Of a stretch of 64,000 bases of DNA, positions 58,049 through 64,000 are shown piece after piece. The stretch comes from Marinobacter sp. SS5-14b (lineage in GTDB: Bacteria; Pseudomonadota; Gammaproteobacteria; Pseudomonadales; Oleiphilaceae): contig NZ_JASSVM010000004.1 in the NCBI RefSeq assembly GCF_030541005.1, positions 410,043-474,042 of the forward strand, given 5' to 3'. Numbering within the stretch: the stretch's first letter is position 1; the number at the start of each line of letters is the position of its first letter. The notes beneath the pieces are model-generated. The model did not search any database and was not told the origin of the DNA. It was given only the letters and a program-made list of their open reading frames with translations. A program made the translations under genes and the position numbers.

Positions 58049-58124
58049 GCACAACCCGGCTCACGCGCCGGTTTGGAGCCGCGAAGCGGCGTAAAATCGG
58101 TCGCTTTGCAGCCGATTGTTATGT
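58049..58124 (-). other. attC site 1 (end of the array)
   Basis: GCACAAC and GTTATGT bound a 76-base imperfect palindrome with the block GCGCCGGTTTGGAGCCGCG. It is nearly identical to sites 2 and 8. Read in array direction it closes the vapBC cassette. Confidence 0.8.
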
Positions 58125-58171
58125 TTTCCTTGAAGTGCTAGATTGTGTATAGAAACCGAAAACCATACACA
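58116..58171 (+). promoter_or_regulatory. Promoter and operator of vapBC
   Basis: TTGTTA (overlapping the attC core) and TAGATT are separated by 17 bases. TGTGTAT at 58144-58150 and ATACACA at 58165-58171 form a perfect inverted repeat that overlaps the start of transcription, as expected for autoregulation by a VapBC complex. Confidence 0.6.
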
Positions 58172-58181
58172 TAGGTGCACC

Positions 58182-58376
58182 ATGAGAACGAACATTGTCA
58201 TTGACGACCAGTTGATGGCCGAAGCCCTCAAAGCCTCTGGCTACGAAACCAAAAAAGAAGCCGTTGAGCAAGGACTGAAACTCCTGGTCCAGCTGAGCAA
58301 GCAGCAGGAAATTCGAAAGCTACGCGGCAAGGTCAAGTGGGAAGGCGATCTGAATGAAATGCGGAGCGCCGGATGA
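58182..58376 (+). CDS. vapB: VapB-type antitoxin
   Basis: This 64-residue protein starts MRTNIVIDDQLMAEALKASG and continues TKKEAVEQGLKLLVQL, the ribbon-helix-helix pattern of VapB antitoxins. The C-terminal LRGKVKWEGDLNEMR should wrap the toxin. A GTG-started longer reading lacks support. It overlaps vapC in an ATGA. It is transcribed against the direction of the cassette array. Confidence 0.9.
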   Translation: MRTNIVIDDQLMAEALKASGYETKKEAVEQGLKLLVQLSKQQEIRKLRGKVKWEGDLNEMRSAG

Positions 58377-58774
58377 TACTGGTGGATACCAGCGTCTGGA
58401 TCGACTATTTCAACGGAGTTACTAACCCACAGACTGATGTATTGGATGCCTCGATAGTCCAAGGATCTGTCGCTATCGGGGATCTCATATTTCTGGAAAT
58501 CCTGCAAGGCATCCGCAACGACAAACAATATCGTCAGACCAAACAGAGTCTGCTCGCGCTGGATCAATACGAGATGTTTGGCAAAGATATGGCAGCCAAG
58601 TGTGCCGACAATTATCGAGCGCTTCGTAAAAGGGGCATCACGATCAGAAAAACTGCCGACGTGATCATCGCGACATTCTGCATAGAGAAGAAGCTACCTC
58701 TGCTGTTCCTGGATCGCGACTTTATCCCCTTTGTTGATCATCTTGGGCTGGAGCCTGCACTGAGAGAAACATAA
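58373..58774 (+). CDS. vapC: VapC-type PIN-domain ribonuclease toxin
   Basis: This 133-residue toxin has the PIN-domain acidic residues Asp5 (MILVDTSVWIDYF), Glu42 (FLEILQGI), Asp96 (KTADVIIA) and Asp114/Asp116 (FLDRDF). VapC toxins cut tRNA or rRNA until neutralised by VapB. Its last codons run into attC site 2. Toxin-antitoxin cassettes are common in large arrays, where they discourage cassette loss. Confidence 0.92.
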   Translation: MILVDTSVWIDYFNGVTNPQTDVLDASIVQGSVAIGDLIFLEILQGIRNDKQYRQTKQSLLALDQYEMFGKDMAAKCADNYRALRKRGITIRKTADVIIATFCIEKKLPLLFLDRDFIPFVDHLGLEPALRET

Positions 58775-58846
58775 CGCTCAGCACATGCGCCGGTTTGGAG
58801 CCGCGGAGCGGCGGAAAATTGGTCGCCGTGTAGTCGATTGTTAAAG
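58769..58846 (-). other. attC site 2
   Basis: ACATAAC and GTTAAAG bound a 78-base site with the block GCGCCGGTTTGGAGCCGCG. The stop codon of the ParE-type gene lies inside the right-hand core. Confidence 0.8.
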
Positions 58847-59134
58847 CCTGCCCAGCCAGTGCTGCGGACGCCGCCGGTCATGAGCAACAGCCAGAATCTG
58901 GAAACCATCAAGCCTCTCTCGGTAAACGATCGACAGGGGAAATCTGTGAAGGGGTGCTCTACGAATATCTGGTGGCAATTCAACTTGCCAGGCTTTTGGT
59001 GACTCGCCAACTAAATTGGCCAGGGCCTCAAATTCCTCTATGAAGGCGCCACCCAATCCCGGAACTTTTGATTCGTAATAACCAACTGATTCCAGGAACT
59101 CGGCTTCCGCTGCCGGGTGAAAAGAATAGTTCAT
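58841..59134 (-). CDS. RelE/ParE-family toxin
   Basis: This 97-residue protein has the ParE/RelE fold pattern: FHPAAEAEFLESVGYYESKVPGLGGAFIEEF, then APLHRFPLSIVYRERLDGFQILAVAHDRRRPQHW at the end. It overlaps the antitoxin gene upstream by four bases. ParE toxins poison DNA gyrase and RelE toxins cleave mRNA; the sequence favours ParE, but the target is not proven. Confidence 0.88.
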   Translation of the reverse strand: MNYSFHPAAEAEFLESVGYYESKVPGLGGAFIEEFEALANLVGESPKAWQVELPPDIRRAPLHRFPLSIVYRERLDGFQILAVAHDRRRPQHWLGRL

Positions 59135-59361
59135 TTGATCAGTGCTCTAGCCTTCCTCATGACGTCCTCACCAGACACTGCCTGAACTGTGCCATTGTCG
59201 AGCTCTTCGCCCCTGCGCCGGGCCTCAAGCAACCAATCGGACCTGAGCTCTTCTTCTGACGGAGACTCCAGACTCAACACCAGTCGCTGGATCAACTGGG
59301 CTCGCTCCTCTTTAGGGAGGTGGAGCGCCTCGTCTTCAATTTTCTCGAGATTCATGGACAA
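59131..59361 (-). CDS. Addiction-module antitoxin
   Basis: This 76-residue acidic protein starts MSMNLEKIEDEALHLPKEER and has AQLIQRLVLSLESPSEEEL, the pattern of the putative addiction-module component family that pairs with ParE-like toxins. Its gene precedes the toxin gene and overlaps it. The region between its start and attC site 3 should hold the promoter, though no clear hexamers were seen. Confidence 0.85.
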   Translation of the reverse strand: MSMNLEKIEDEALHLPKEERAQLIQRLVLSLESPSEEELRSDWLLEARRRGEELDNGTVQAVSGEDVMRKARALIK

Positions 59362-59430
59362 AGCCTCTCGTTCACGTATTGCTCAATTTTGACACGGATG
59401 GGTATCAGGTGCCACGACTCGGTTTTTCCG

Positions 59431-59514
59431 CTTTAACGCCAGCCACCATGCGCGGCTACGGAATGGAGGCGAAGCCACAATGCAGTAGGCGTCGCGTGCC
59501 TGGCCTTGTTAGGC
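59431..59514 (-). other. attC site 3
   Basis: CTTTAAC and GTTAGGC bound an 84-base imperfect palindrome. Its interior is unlike the other sites. The stop codon of the next cassette gene lies in the right-hand core. Confidence 0.7.
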
Positions 59515-60018
59515 TCTCGGACTAATACACTGAAATTTTTGCAAAGATTCACTGTGTAAATCTCTGATTAATTCGTAATAGAGCTTCGACTTGTGCTCAG
59601 TAATCCGATGCCTGAAGTCCATAATCTGTTTGTACAACGCTTGAATTGCGTCGTCCTCGGTTTCCCTCATTCTATCGATAACAGCCGATTTCTTATGAAT
59701 AGCTTCTGCCAATGATTCTGCATTCCCAATAAACTCTGCTTTTGCCATCAGTCCGCGCAAACGCGAAAAATGAAACGGTAGGCCGAGCTCTACTCTGTAA
59801 ACCCAACATAAGCTTGTAGCCAAGAGTTGTGCAAAATATTGACGCATTGCGCAGGAACGGTCCGCAGCGAAATCAAGTAGCATGTCATCATCACAGAGAG
59901 AGCAAACCTCTCGATCAAATGCATCGGGATCTTCTTCGAGCTCCAGCAGTTCAGGGCATTCTTCGCCGTAGGCCCAGCGTGTAAGTGCGTTTATAGTCAA
60001 AGTTTGTTGAGTCATCAT
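59509..60018 (-). CDS. Unknown cassette protein
   Basis: This 169-residue soluble protein is not recognised. It is acidic at the start (CPELLELEEDPDAFDREVCSLCDDD), has a Cys-rich cluster, then an aromatic section (SLCWVYRVELGLPFHFSRL) and helical, charged C-terminal stretches. No signal peptide or membrane helix is evident. Its stop codon lies inside attC site 3, so it is a bona fide cassette gene. Codon use is richer in A and T than the core genes. Confidence 0.75.
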   Translation of the reverse strand: MMTQQTLTINALTRWAYGEECPELLELEEDPDAFDREVCSLCDDDMLLDFAADRSCAMRQYFAQLLATSLCWVYRVELGLPFHFSRLRGLMAKAEFIGNAESLAEAIHKKSAVIDRMRETEDDAIQALYKQIMDFRHRITEHKSKLYYELIRDLHSESLQKFQCISPRA

Positions 60019-60034
60019 AGATTCTGCAAATACA

Positions 60035-60118
60035 GCCTAACGCGAAGATAAGCGGCGCCCTGACAAGGGCGTCCGGTGGAGGCCGCAGGCCGGAACGTAC
60101 TTAATCGACTTGTTAATT
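60035..60118 (-). other. attC site 4
   Basis: GCCTAAC and GTTAATT bound an 84-base site. It shares the block AGGGCGTCCGGTGGAGGCC with attC site 6, forming a second attC type. The stop codon of the peptidase gene lies in the right-hand core. Confidence 0.78.
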
Positions 60119-60523
60119 GGTAATTTCAATGTACCACTTGGGCTTGATGCGCCCGAAGTCTTGGCGAATGTTTGATCGCAGCGCTTTTTTGGAATCCAGC
60201 ACCATTCCTTGGCCAGCTTCTCTGACGAACAATACCCAATGCCAGAATGGTTTGCCGTGCTCCATTCGCCACTTGATGGCCAAAAGTGCTTTGTCGGGTA
60301 TGCGTTCCCATGACTCAAAGGGCGTCTCTTTCGGAGAGACCGATACTCCCCATTCACGCAAGAGCTTTCGAACGTACTCTGTATCCGACCAAAGCGATGT
60401 GTCAGAGGCATAAATACCCAGGGCATTGGCCCTACCTTTGGCCTCGGCATAGCTGAGACCGGCGAGCGCAGCGGACGCAGCAATGCCGCAACCGGTTACC
60501 TCTTCTTGGACGACAACTTCCAT
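60113..60523 (-). CDS. C39-like cysteine peptidase
   Basis: This 136-residue protein looks like a stand-alone papain-fold C39 peptidase. Cys12 follows Gln in VQEEVTGCGIAASAAL, His95 lies in PFWHWVLFV and Asp110 in MVLDSKK, a complete triad with family spacing. C39 domains remove leader peptides of bacteriocins, usually fused to an ABC transporter, but here there is neither transporter nor precursor peptide. There is no signal peptide. Its role inside a cassette is unknown. Confidence 0.78.
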   Translation of the reverse strand: MEVVVQEEVTGCGIAASAALAGLSYAEAKGRANALGIYASDTSLWSDTEYVRKLLREWGVSVSPKETPFESWERIPDKALLAIKWRMEHGKPFWHWVLFVREAGQGMVLDSKKALRSNIRQDFGRIKPKWYIEITN

Positions 60524-60532
60524 ATCATTACC

Positions 60533-60610
60533 AATTAACGCCCGGGCTCAGCGGCCGATTTGGAGGCGTAGCGCGCCGGAAAAACAGTCCGCTGCAGCCC
60601 TTGGTTAGGA
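60533..60610 (-). other. attC site 5
   Basis: AATTAAC and GTTAGGA bound a 78-base site with a CGGCCGATTTGGAGGCG interior. The stop codon of the interrupted hydrolase lies in its right-hand core. Confidence 0.75.
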
Positions 60611-61200
60611 GCTGCCTATGACTTCAGTGCGGACTAAATCTGCTAGCCACTTCGGCTGATCACATTGTACTGAATGACCACTCTCTGGGCATTGGTGTAC
60701 ACCAATACCGCTCACTTGATCCGTCAATTTTTTCAAAATTGAATGGTGGATTGTCCTTTCTTCGTCACCCATGATCACATGCTTACTGCAAGGCAACTCA
60801 GAAAGCCTTGCCAAATCGATTGGCAACACCCGTTGATCGCTATCGGTAATCGTCTGCCAAATATGTTTATAGATGGGCTGGCGCTTAGCATAATCTGCTA
60901 ATAAAAAGTTGGAAAGTGGCCAAAATTCGGGTGGTGGATTTTTGAGTGCGAGCCCTAAAAGATGGGTGTACTCCTGCTGCGTTGACGCCCAAAACGGATT
61001 CTTTCCCTCATCCACCAGACTAAAAAACTCGGAGGATGAGGTTGCGGGCACCCCCACAGGCCCGATTAAAGTGAGAGTCTTAACATAGGACGGACTCTCC
61101 ATTGCAAACAGACAAGCTACCCAAGCACCTACTGAGGCCCCAACAAAATGAGCAGTCTTTATTTGGCTTCGGCATATAACTTCATGAACCAGCGCGGGTT

Positions 61201-62019
61201 CTACCCCGTTTCCACGGACGGTTTTAAAACGGCGAACAGTTTTCTGTCCTGAGCAGCAACTCTACGTCGCATCCTAGGATTATGGAACCGCTCAATGTAA
61301 TCGAAGACATCAGCTCGTGCTTCATTTTGGGTTCGGTAGCGCCGGTGGTGAATTCGCTCACGCTTGAGCATGCCGAAGAACCCCTCGCAGGCCGCATTAT
61401 CACCACAATGACCGACCGCGCTCATGCTGCTCACCAGTCGGTTGCTGCCGAGATAGCGCTGGTAATCACCGCTGGTGAATTGACTGCCTCGATCTGAATG
61501 CAATATCACCGGAACTTTCCCCTGGCGCTGCCAAACGGCCATCTCAACCGCTCTGATTACCATATGCCGATCCTGTCGGTGATGCATCGACCAGCCAACG
61601 ATCAGCTTGCTGAACAGGTCGAGAACCACGCAGAGAAAGAGCTTTCCTTCCTGCGTCGGGATCTCTGTTATATCCGTCACCCATTTGGTGTCTGGCTCCA
61701 GAGCGGAGAAATCCCGTTCCAGATGATTCCGGATTCCCGGTGGTCGATAAGATTGACGTCCCAAGCGTCCGCGCTTCTTGCGTGGCCACCCCTGAATGCC
61801 GTGTTTGGCCATCAATCGCGCGACGCGGTTCAGGCTGGTTGAGGCTCCCTCAGCAACCAGATCCTCATGCATACGGGGTGAGCCAATCATGCCCCCGCTA
61901 TCGTCATGAATCTCTCTGATGCGTGACAGCAAGTGCTGATTCGCCTTTGACCTGGCGGACTCAGGGCGAGAGACCCAAGCGTAATAACCGCTGGCCGACA
62001 CCTTCAGGCATCGGCACAT
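61201..62019 (-). CDS. IS3-family transposase OrfB (DDE)
   Basis: This 272-residue catalytic subunit has the integrase core with Asp116 (WVTDITE), Asp176 (HSDRGSQ) and Glu212 ([13 protein letters not shown]), the D-D(35)E spacing of IS3 transposases. It is in the -1 frame relative to OrfA and has no stop codon back to the OrfA end, so an OrfAB fusion made by frameshifting is expected. It ends inside the terminal repeat. Confidence 0.93.
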   Translation of the reverse strand: MCRCLKVSASGYYAWVSRPESARSKANQHLLSRIREIHDDSGGMIGSPRMHEDLVAEGASTSLNRVARLMAKHGIQGWPRKKRGRLGRQSYRPPGIRNHLERDFSALEPDTKWVTDITEIPTQEGKLFLCVVLDLFSKLIVGWSMHHRQDRHMVIRAVEMAVWQRQGKVPVILHSDRGSQFTSGDYQRYLGSNRLVSSMSAVGHCGDNAACEGFFGMLKRERIHHRRYRTQNEARADVFDYIERFHNPRMRRRVAAQDRKLFAVLKPSVETG

Positions 62020-62066
62020 AAGACGTATTGGGAAAGTATTGCGACAACGTTGAATCGCCTGATACC

Positions 62067-62354
62067 TCAGGACGACTCCTTTGCGAAGAACACTGCCGCT
62101 TCGCGCAAAAAATCACGCTCCTTCTTCACGCGGGCCAATTCTCGCTTGAGGCGGGCAACCTCTTCGTCTCTGGGGGAACCAGAGCCTTTAAAGGCCTTAT
62201 CCGTTTCCTCATCCGCTTCTCTGCGCCACCGGGATAACAGGTTGGGATTGATGCCGATCTCTAAGGCTACCTGGCGACAACTCACACCGGGTTGCCGGGT
62301 TAAGGCGATGGCTTCGCGTTTGAACTCTGGGCTATATTTTCTGCGTCTGGACAT
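62067..62354 (-). CDS. IS3-family transposase OrfA
   Basis: This 95-residue DNA-binding subunit starts [18 protein letters not shown], with a helix-turn-helix ([22 protein letters not shown]) and a leucine-zipper-like tail ending FFAKESS. AAAGGAG precedes the ATG. Frameshifting to OrfB would occur near GCAAAGG; the classical A6G slippery site is not visible. Confidence 0.92.
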   Translation of the reverse strand: MSRRRKYSPEFKREAIALTRQPGVSCRQVALEIGINPNLLSRWRREADEETDKAFKGSGSPRDEEVARLKRELARVKKERDFLREAAVFFAKESS

Positions 62355-62734
62355 GAACACTCCTTTGGCACAGTGTGCCTCTTTTTAGGAATGTCCGCAG
62401 TAACGGGGTAGAACCCCGCCGAGGTCTGTTTCTGAAAAGAGGTTTCATGATCAAAACCACTTTCGCCATGACCTGGTAAATCAATCACAATAAAATTTAG
62501 TTTACCTCTGCATGACCGCATGAAGTCTGACCAGTACTCCTTGAACCCGGTGAATCCATGAATCAACACTATAGTTTCAAATTCAGGATCAACGGTACTT
62601 GGAGCTAAATACGCATATCTGGTGTCATTGATAGTGATTATATTTTTTTCGAGTCCATTGCTTTTGCGACCAAGAAACAAGAAAAAGGACCAGATTAAGT
62701 GTCCTATCTTGATTGATATCCTTTTCATTTTTAC

Positions 62735-62839
62735 TCCTAACGCCAATATTCAGCGGCGACCTTTACGCAGCGAAGCGGAGAAAAGGGCGTCCGGTGGAGG
62801 CCCATCAGGGCCGGAACGAACTGGAATGACTGGTTATAC
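62735..62839 (-). other. attC site 6
   Basis: TCCTAAC and GTTATAC bound a 105-base site, the longest in the array. It shares AGGGCGTCCGGTGGAGGCC with site 4. The GNAT stop codon follows the right-hand core directly. Confidence 0.78.
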
Positions 62840-63349
62840 CTAATCCTCGGTTTTAGCCATAAATACCGCATCTTGCCCGTATGCGGATAAACCTCTCTTA
62901 ATCGACTCACCTGCATGCACAACTTTGAAGCCATGACGCATCCAATACGATGACGCTCCTTGGATAGCAACCAAGAATATCCGTTTGTACCCCCTGTGCT
63001 TTGCGGAAGCTAGCACAGTGTTAAGCATGTGTTTCGCAGCGCCGACCTTACGGACGGTAGGAGTAACCGCCATATCATGGATGCACAAGCTATCCGCACT
63101 TGGAGGCACGGGATACTCAGCGCCATCCAGGTCGGGTATTTCACCGAACACCCATGGAAAAGATACAACATAGCCTACTACCAGCTCCCCCTGTACTGCC
63201 GTGAAACAAAAATCAGGGGAGGCAGAGAGCTTTGCGGAGAACGAATCTACAGATTCAAGAATGCTCTCGCTGTAGCACTCCCGCTGTATGCGAGAAACCT
63301 CCGGGAGGTCAGACTGTGACATTTTTCGGATTTTCACGTTGGCACACAT
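62840..63349 (-). CDS. GNAT-family N-acetyltransferase
   Basis: This 169-residue enzyme has the GNAT fold order: IRKMSQSDLPEVSRIQRECY, a middle strand LVVGYVVSFPWV, the acetyl-CoA loop around VTPTVRKVGAAKHMLNTVLASA and the C-terminal YWMRHGFKVV. It should acetylate a small molecule or a protein amine. The acetyl-CoA loop lacks the full Q/RXXGXG/A form. It is a single-gene cassette between attC sites 6 and 7. Its substrate, possibly an antibiotic or toxin, is unknown. Confidence 0.88.
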   Translation of the reverse strand: MCANVKIRKMSQSDLPEVSRIQRECYSESILESVDSFSAKLSASPDFCFTAVQGELVVGYVVSFPWVFGEIPDLDGAEYPVPPSADSLCIHDMAVTPTVRKVGAAKHMLNTVLASAKHRGYKRIFLVAIQGASSYWMRHGFKVVHAGESIKRGLSAYGQDAVFMAKTED

Positions 63350-63363
63350 CCCGACCCATTTAG

Positions 63364-63411
63364 GTATAACGCTGCGGACACGCGCTTGTCGCGTGCTCCG
63401 CCTTGTTAATT
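63364..63411 (-). other. attC site 7 (short)
   Basis: GTATAAC and GTTAATT bound only 48 bases, with arms GCGGACACGCG and CGCGTGCTCCGC forming a near-perfect stem. It is the shortest attC in the array. Confidence 0.68.
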
Positions 63412-63420
63412 GCCGCCAAG

Positions 63421-63801
63421 CTATATACCCAACTCCTGAACCGATGGCAGTCCGTATCTCTCTTTAACATGCCTCAAAACCCGTATCACTTCATTCTCTA
63501 TGAATACTCTCAGCTTTTTCCTGTCTAGAAATACATCATGGAGATCTGCCATTGATAGCTGAGAGGCCACACTCAGCTCGTTATACTTTTTCAACTTCCG
63601 TGTCTCAATATCTTCAATTCTTTCTCCGCCAAATCGCACTACGTAGTGAACGCATGAGAAATCCTGGCCGCGAAGCCAATCAGATTCAGTGAGTATTGGC
63701 TCGTATTCGTGGAGAATATCTCTGACGACATCGCTGGCCCACCCCAATCGTCCTTGGACTGTACCGGCCGCCCCCATAAGAAACGTTTTCCCGTGACTCA
63801 T
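63421..63801 (-). CDS. Unknown cassette protein
   Basis: This 126-residue protein is not recognised. It has a glycine-rich start (GKTFLMGAAGTVQGRLGW), a short Trp-containing section (ESDWLRGQDFSCVHYVVRFG) and a charged helical C-terminus. There is no signal peptide. The ATG of MSHGKTF follows GAGAAGGCA; a longer reading would enter attC site 8. Its size and position suit a cassette-borne immunity or accessory protein, but that is a guess. Confidence 0.72.
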   Translation of the reverse strand: MSHGKTFLMGAAGTVQGRLGWASDVVRDILHEYEPILTESDWLRGQDFSCVHYVVRFGGERIEDIETRKLKKYNELSVASQLSMADLHDVFLDRKKLRVFIENEVIRVLRHVKERYGLPSVQELGI

Positions 63802-63810
63802 TGCCTTCTC

Positions 63811-63882
63811 AATTAACGCCCGGCTCACGCGCCGGTTTGGAGCCGCGAAGCGGCGGAAAATCGGTCGCTGTGCAGCCGATTG
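63811..63882 (-). other. attC site 8, interrupted at its right-hand core
   Basis: AATTAAC opens a site with the same block as sites 1 and 2, GCGCCGGTTTGGAGCCGCG. It runs to GATTG at 63878-63882, where the core GTT is cut after G and the IS110-type element begins. Confidence 0.78.
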
Positions 63883-64000
63883 ATACTGATTGAGCCTTCT
63901 CCCCAGCCCGGCGGTTACCCGCTAAGCTGGAAGGCGACCAAGCACTACAAGGGAGAAGACTCATGAACTTTTACCATAGCACTCACCGTCATTATTGTGG
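63883..64000 (+). mobile_element. Left end of an IS110/IS1111-family element inserted in attC
   Basis: After the interrupted attC a non-coding left end of about 81 bases leads to a transposase start. The end includes a subterminal hairpin, CCAGC and GCGG pairing with CCGC and GCTGG, at 63903-63930. The short left end suggests the IS1111 group, in which the guide RNA is encoded near the right end, beyond the window. IS1111-attC elements are known to insert in integron attC sites. Confidence 0.65.
63964..64000 (+). CDS. IS110-family transposase, N-terminal codons only
   Basis: The reading starts MNFYHSTHRHYCG after a GGGAGAAGACTC ribosome-binding site and runs off the window. It resembles IS110-family starts in which HXYYCG precedes the catalytic IDLH motif with the first acidic residue of the DEDD site; that motif would lie just past the end. 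Confidence 0.6.

Larger units (their letters stand above)
61196..62416 (-). mobile_element. IS3-family insertion sequence, intact
   Basis: The 1221-base element has related terminal repeats starting GGGTTCTACCCCGTT at each end and is flanked by a 3-bp duplication, CGC at 61193-61195 and 62417-62419. It carries two overlapping-frame transposase genes. It is inserted in a hydrolase cassette of the integron array. Confidence 0.9.
60605..62728 (-). pseudogene. Alpha/beta hydrolase cassette gene split by IS3
   Basis: The N-terminal part (62728-62417) has a membrane-like leader, IVLIHGFTGFKEYW and IDLPGHGESGFD. The C-terminal part (61195-60605) supplies the nucleophile elbow GASVG, MGDEERT and ESGHSVQ. 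Removing the IS3 element and one copy of its CGC duplication joins FQKQTSA to LVHEVICRSQ in frame, giving an intact protein of about 300 residues with a full triad. The ATG after TTAGGAGTAAAA was chosen. The insertion looks recent, since no other lesion is seen. Confidence 0.85.
58049..63882 (-). mobile_element. Integron gene-cassette array
   Basis: Seven compact cassettes are bounded by eight attC-like sites, each beginning with an AAC-type and ending with a GTT-type core. Most cassette genes run on the minus strand, and their stop codons fall in or next to the attC core, as in integron cassettes generally. The cassettes are richer in A and T than the flanking core genes. No integrase gene or attI is inside the window; by orientation they should lie to the right. 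The array starts about 1 kb after trpE. Confidence 0.85.

Noticed and set aside
56988..58049. Pyocin or prophage genes at the trpE locus
   Set aside because: No tail, lysis or regulator genes are present; only IS and kinase fragments precede the cassette array.
58049..63882. Repeats considered as a CRISPR array
   Set aside because: The repeats are irregularly spaced by whole genes, vary in length from 48 to 105 bases and are imperfect palindromes with AAC and GTT cores, which fits attC and not CRISPR.

Overview
The window looks like a chromosomal segment of a marine gammaproteobacterium close to Marinobacter. This is inferred from the gene order (lptD-surA-pdxA-rsmA-apaH; amgK-murU beside lptD; rpe-gph-trpE as in Pseudomonas), the moderately high GC, and the mix of TRAP transport, RND efflux, lipase/foldase and energy-taxis genes. 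No rRNA, tRNA or CRISPR array was seen.

Layout. 0-16 kb: flagellar stator motAB, a small helical protein, a TakP-like TRAP transporter (dctPQM), a cyclopropane-fatty-acid-synthase-like methyltransferase coupled to an FAD oxidoreductase, two adjacent envelope genes that each carry a single-base frameshift (porin, DUF2057), a choice-of-anchor I lipoprotein, dps with a possible OxyR box, a dihydrolipoyl-dehydrogenase-like flavoprotein, a LysE exporter, and a DAHP synthase preceded by a terminator-type attenuator and an aromatic-rich leader peptide. 16-29 kb: an IclR regulator divergent from an RND pump, a DODA-type dioxygenase, a second RND pair behind a perfect 15-bp palindrome, and an AraC regulator. 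29-42 kb: a GGDEF/EAL protein, a PAS chemoreceptor, a lipase with its foldase, a convergent overlapping histidine kinase/response regulator pair beside a periplasmic-binding/OmpA fusion, an aminotransferase, an inositol-monophosphatase-type enzyme and slmA. 42-57 kb: the leftward run lptD-surA-pdxA-rsmA-apaH-DUF423-thiS-thiG (apaG is missing), rightward amgK-murU-terB/dnaJ, then rpe-gph and trpE with a Trp-rich leader peptide.

57-64 kb is accessory DNA. Directly after the trpE terminator lies a zone of relics: an insertion-sequence end, a kinase fragment and an IS3 transposase fragment. It is followed by an integron gene-cassette array with eight recognisable attC sites and seven cassettes: vapBC, a ParE-type toxin-antitoxin pair, an unknown protein, a C39-like cysteine peptidase, an alpha/beta hydrolase split by an intact IS3 element, a GNAT acetyltransferase and another unknown protein. 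Six of the seven cassettes read leftward with stop codons at or inside their attC sites, so the integrase and attI, if present, should lie to the right of the window. The vapBC cassette points the other way and carries its own promoter and operator. The last attC is interrupted at its core G by the left end of an IS110/IS1111-family element that runs off the window.

The most notable signals are this array at the trpE locus (trpE-trpG is where Pseudomonas aeruginosa carries its R/F pyocin island), the attC-targeting IS110-type element, and the paired aromatic and tryptophan leader peptides controlling the first steps of aromatic amino acid and tryptophan synthesis.
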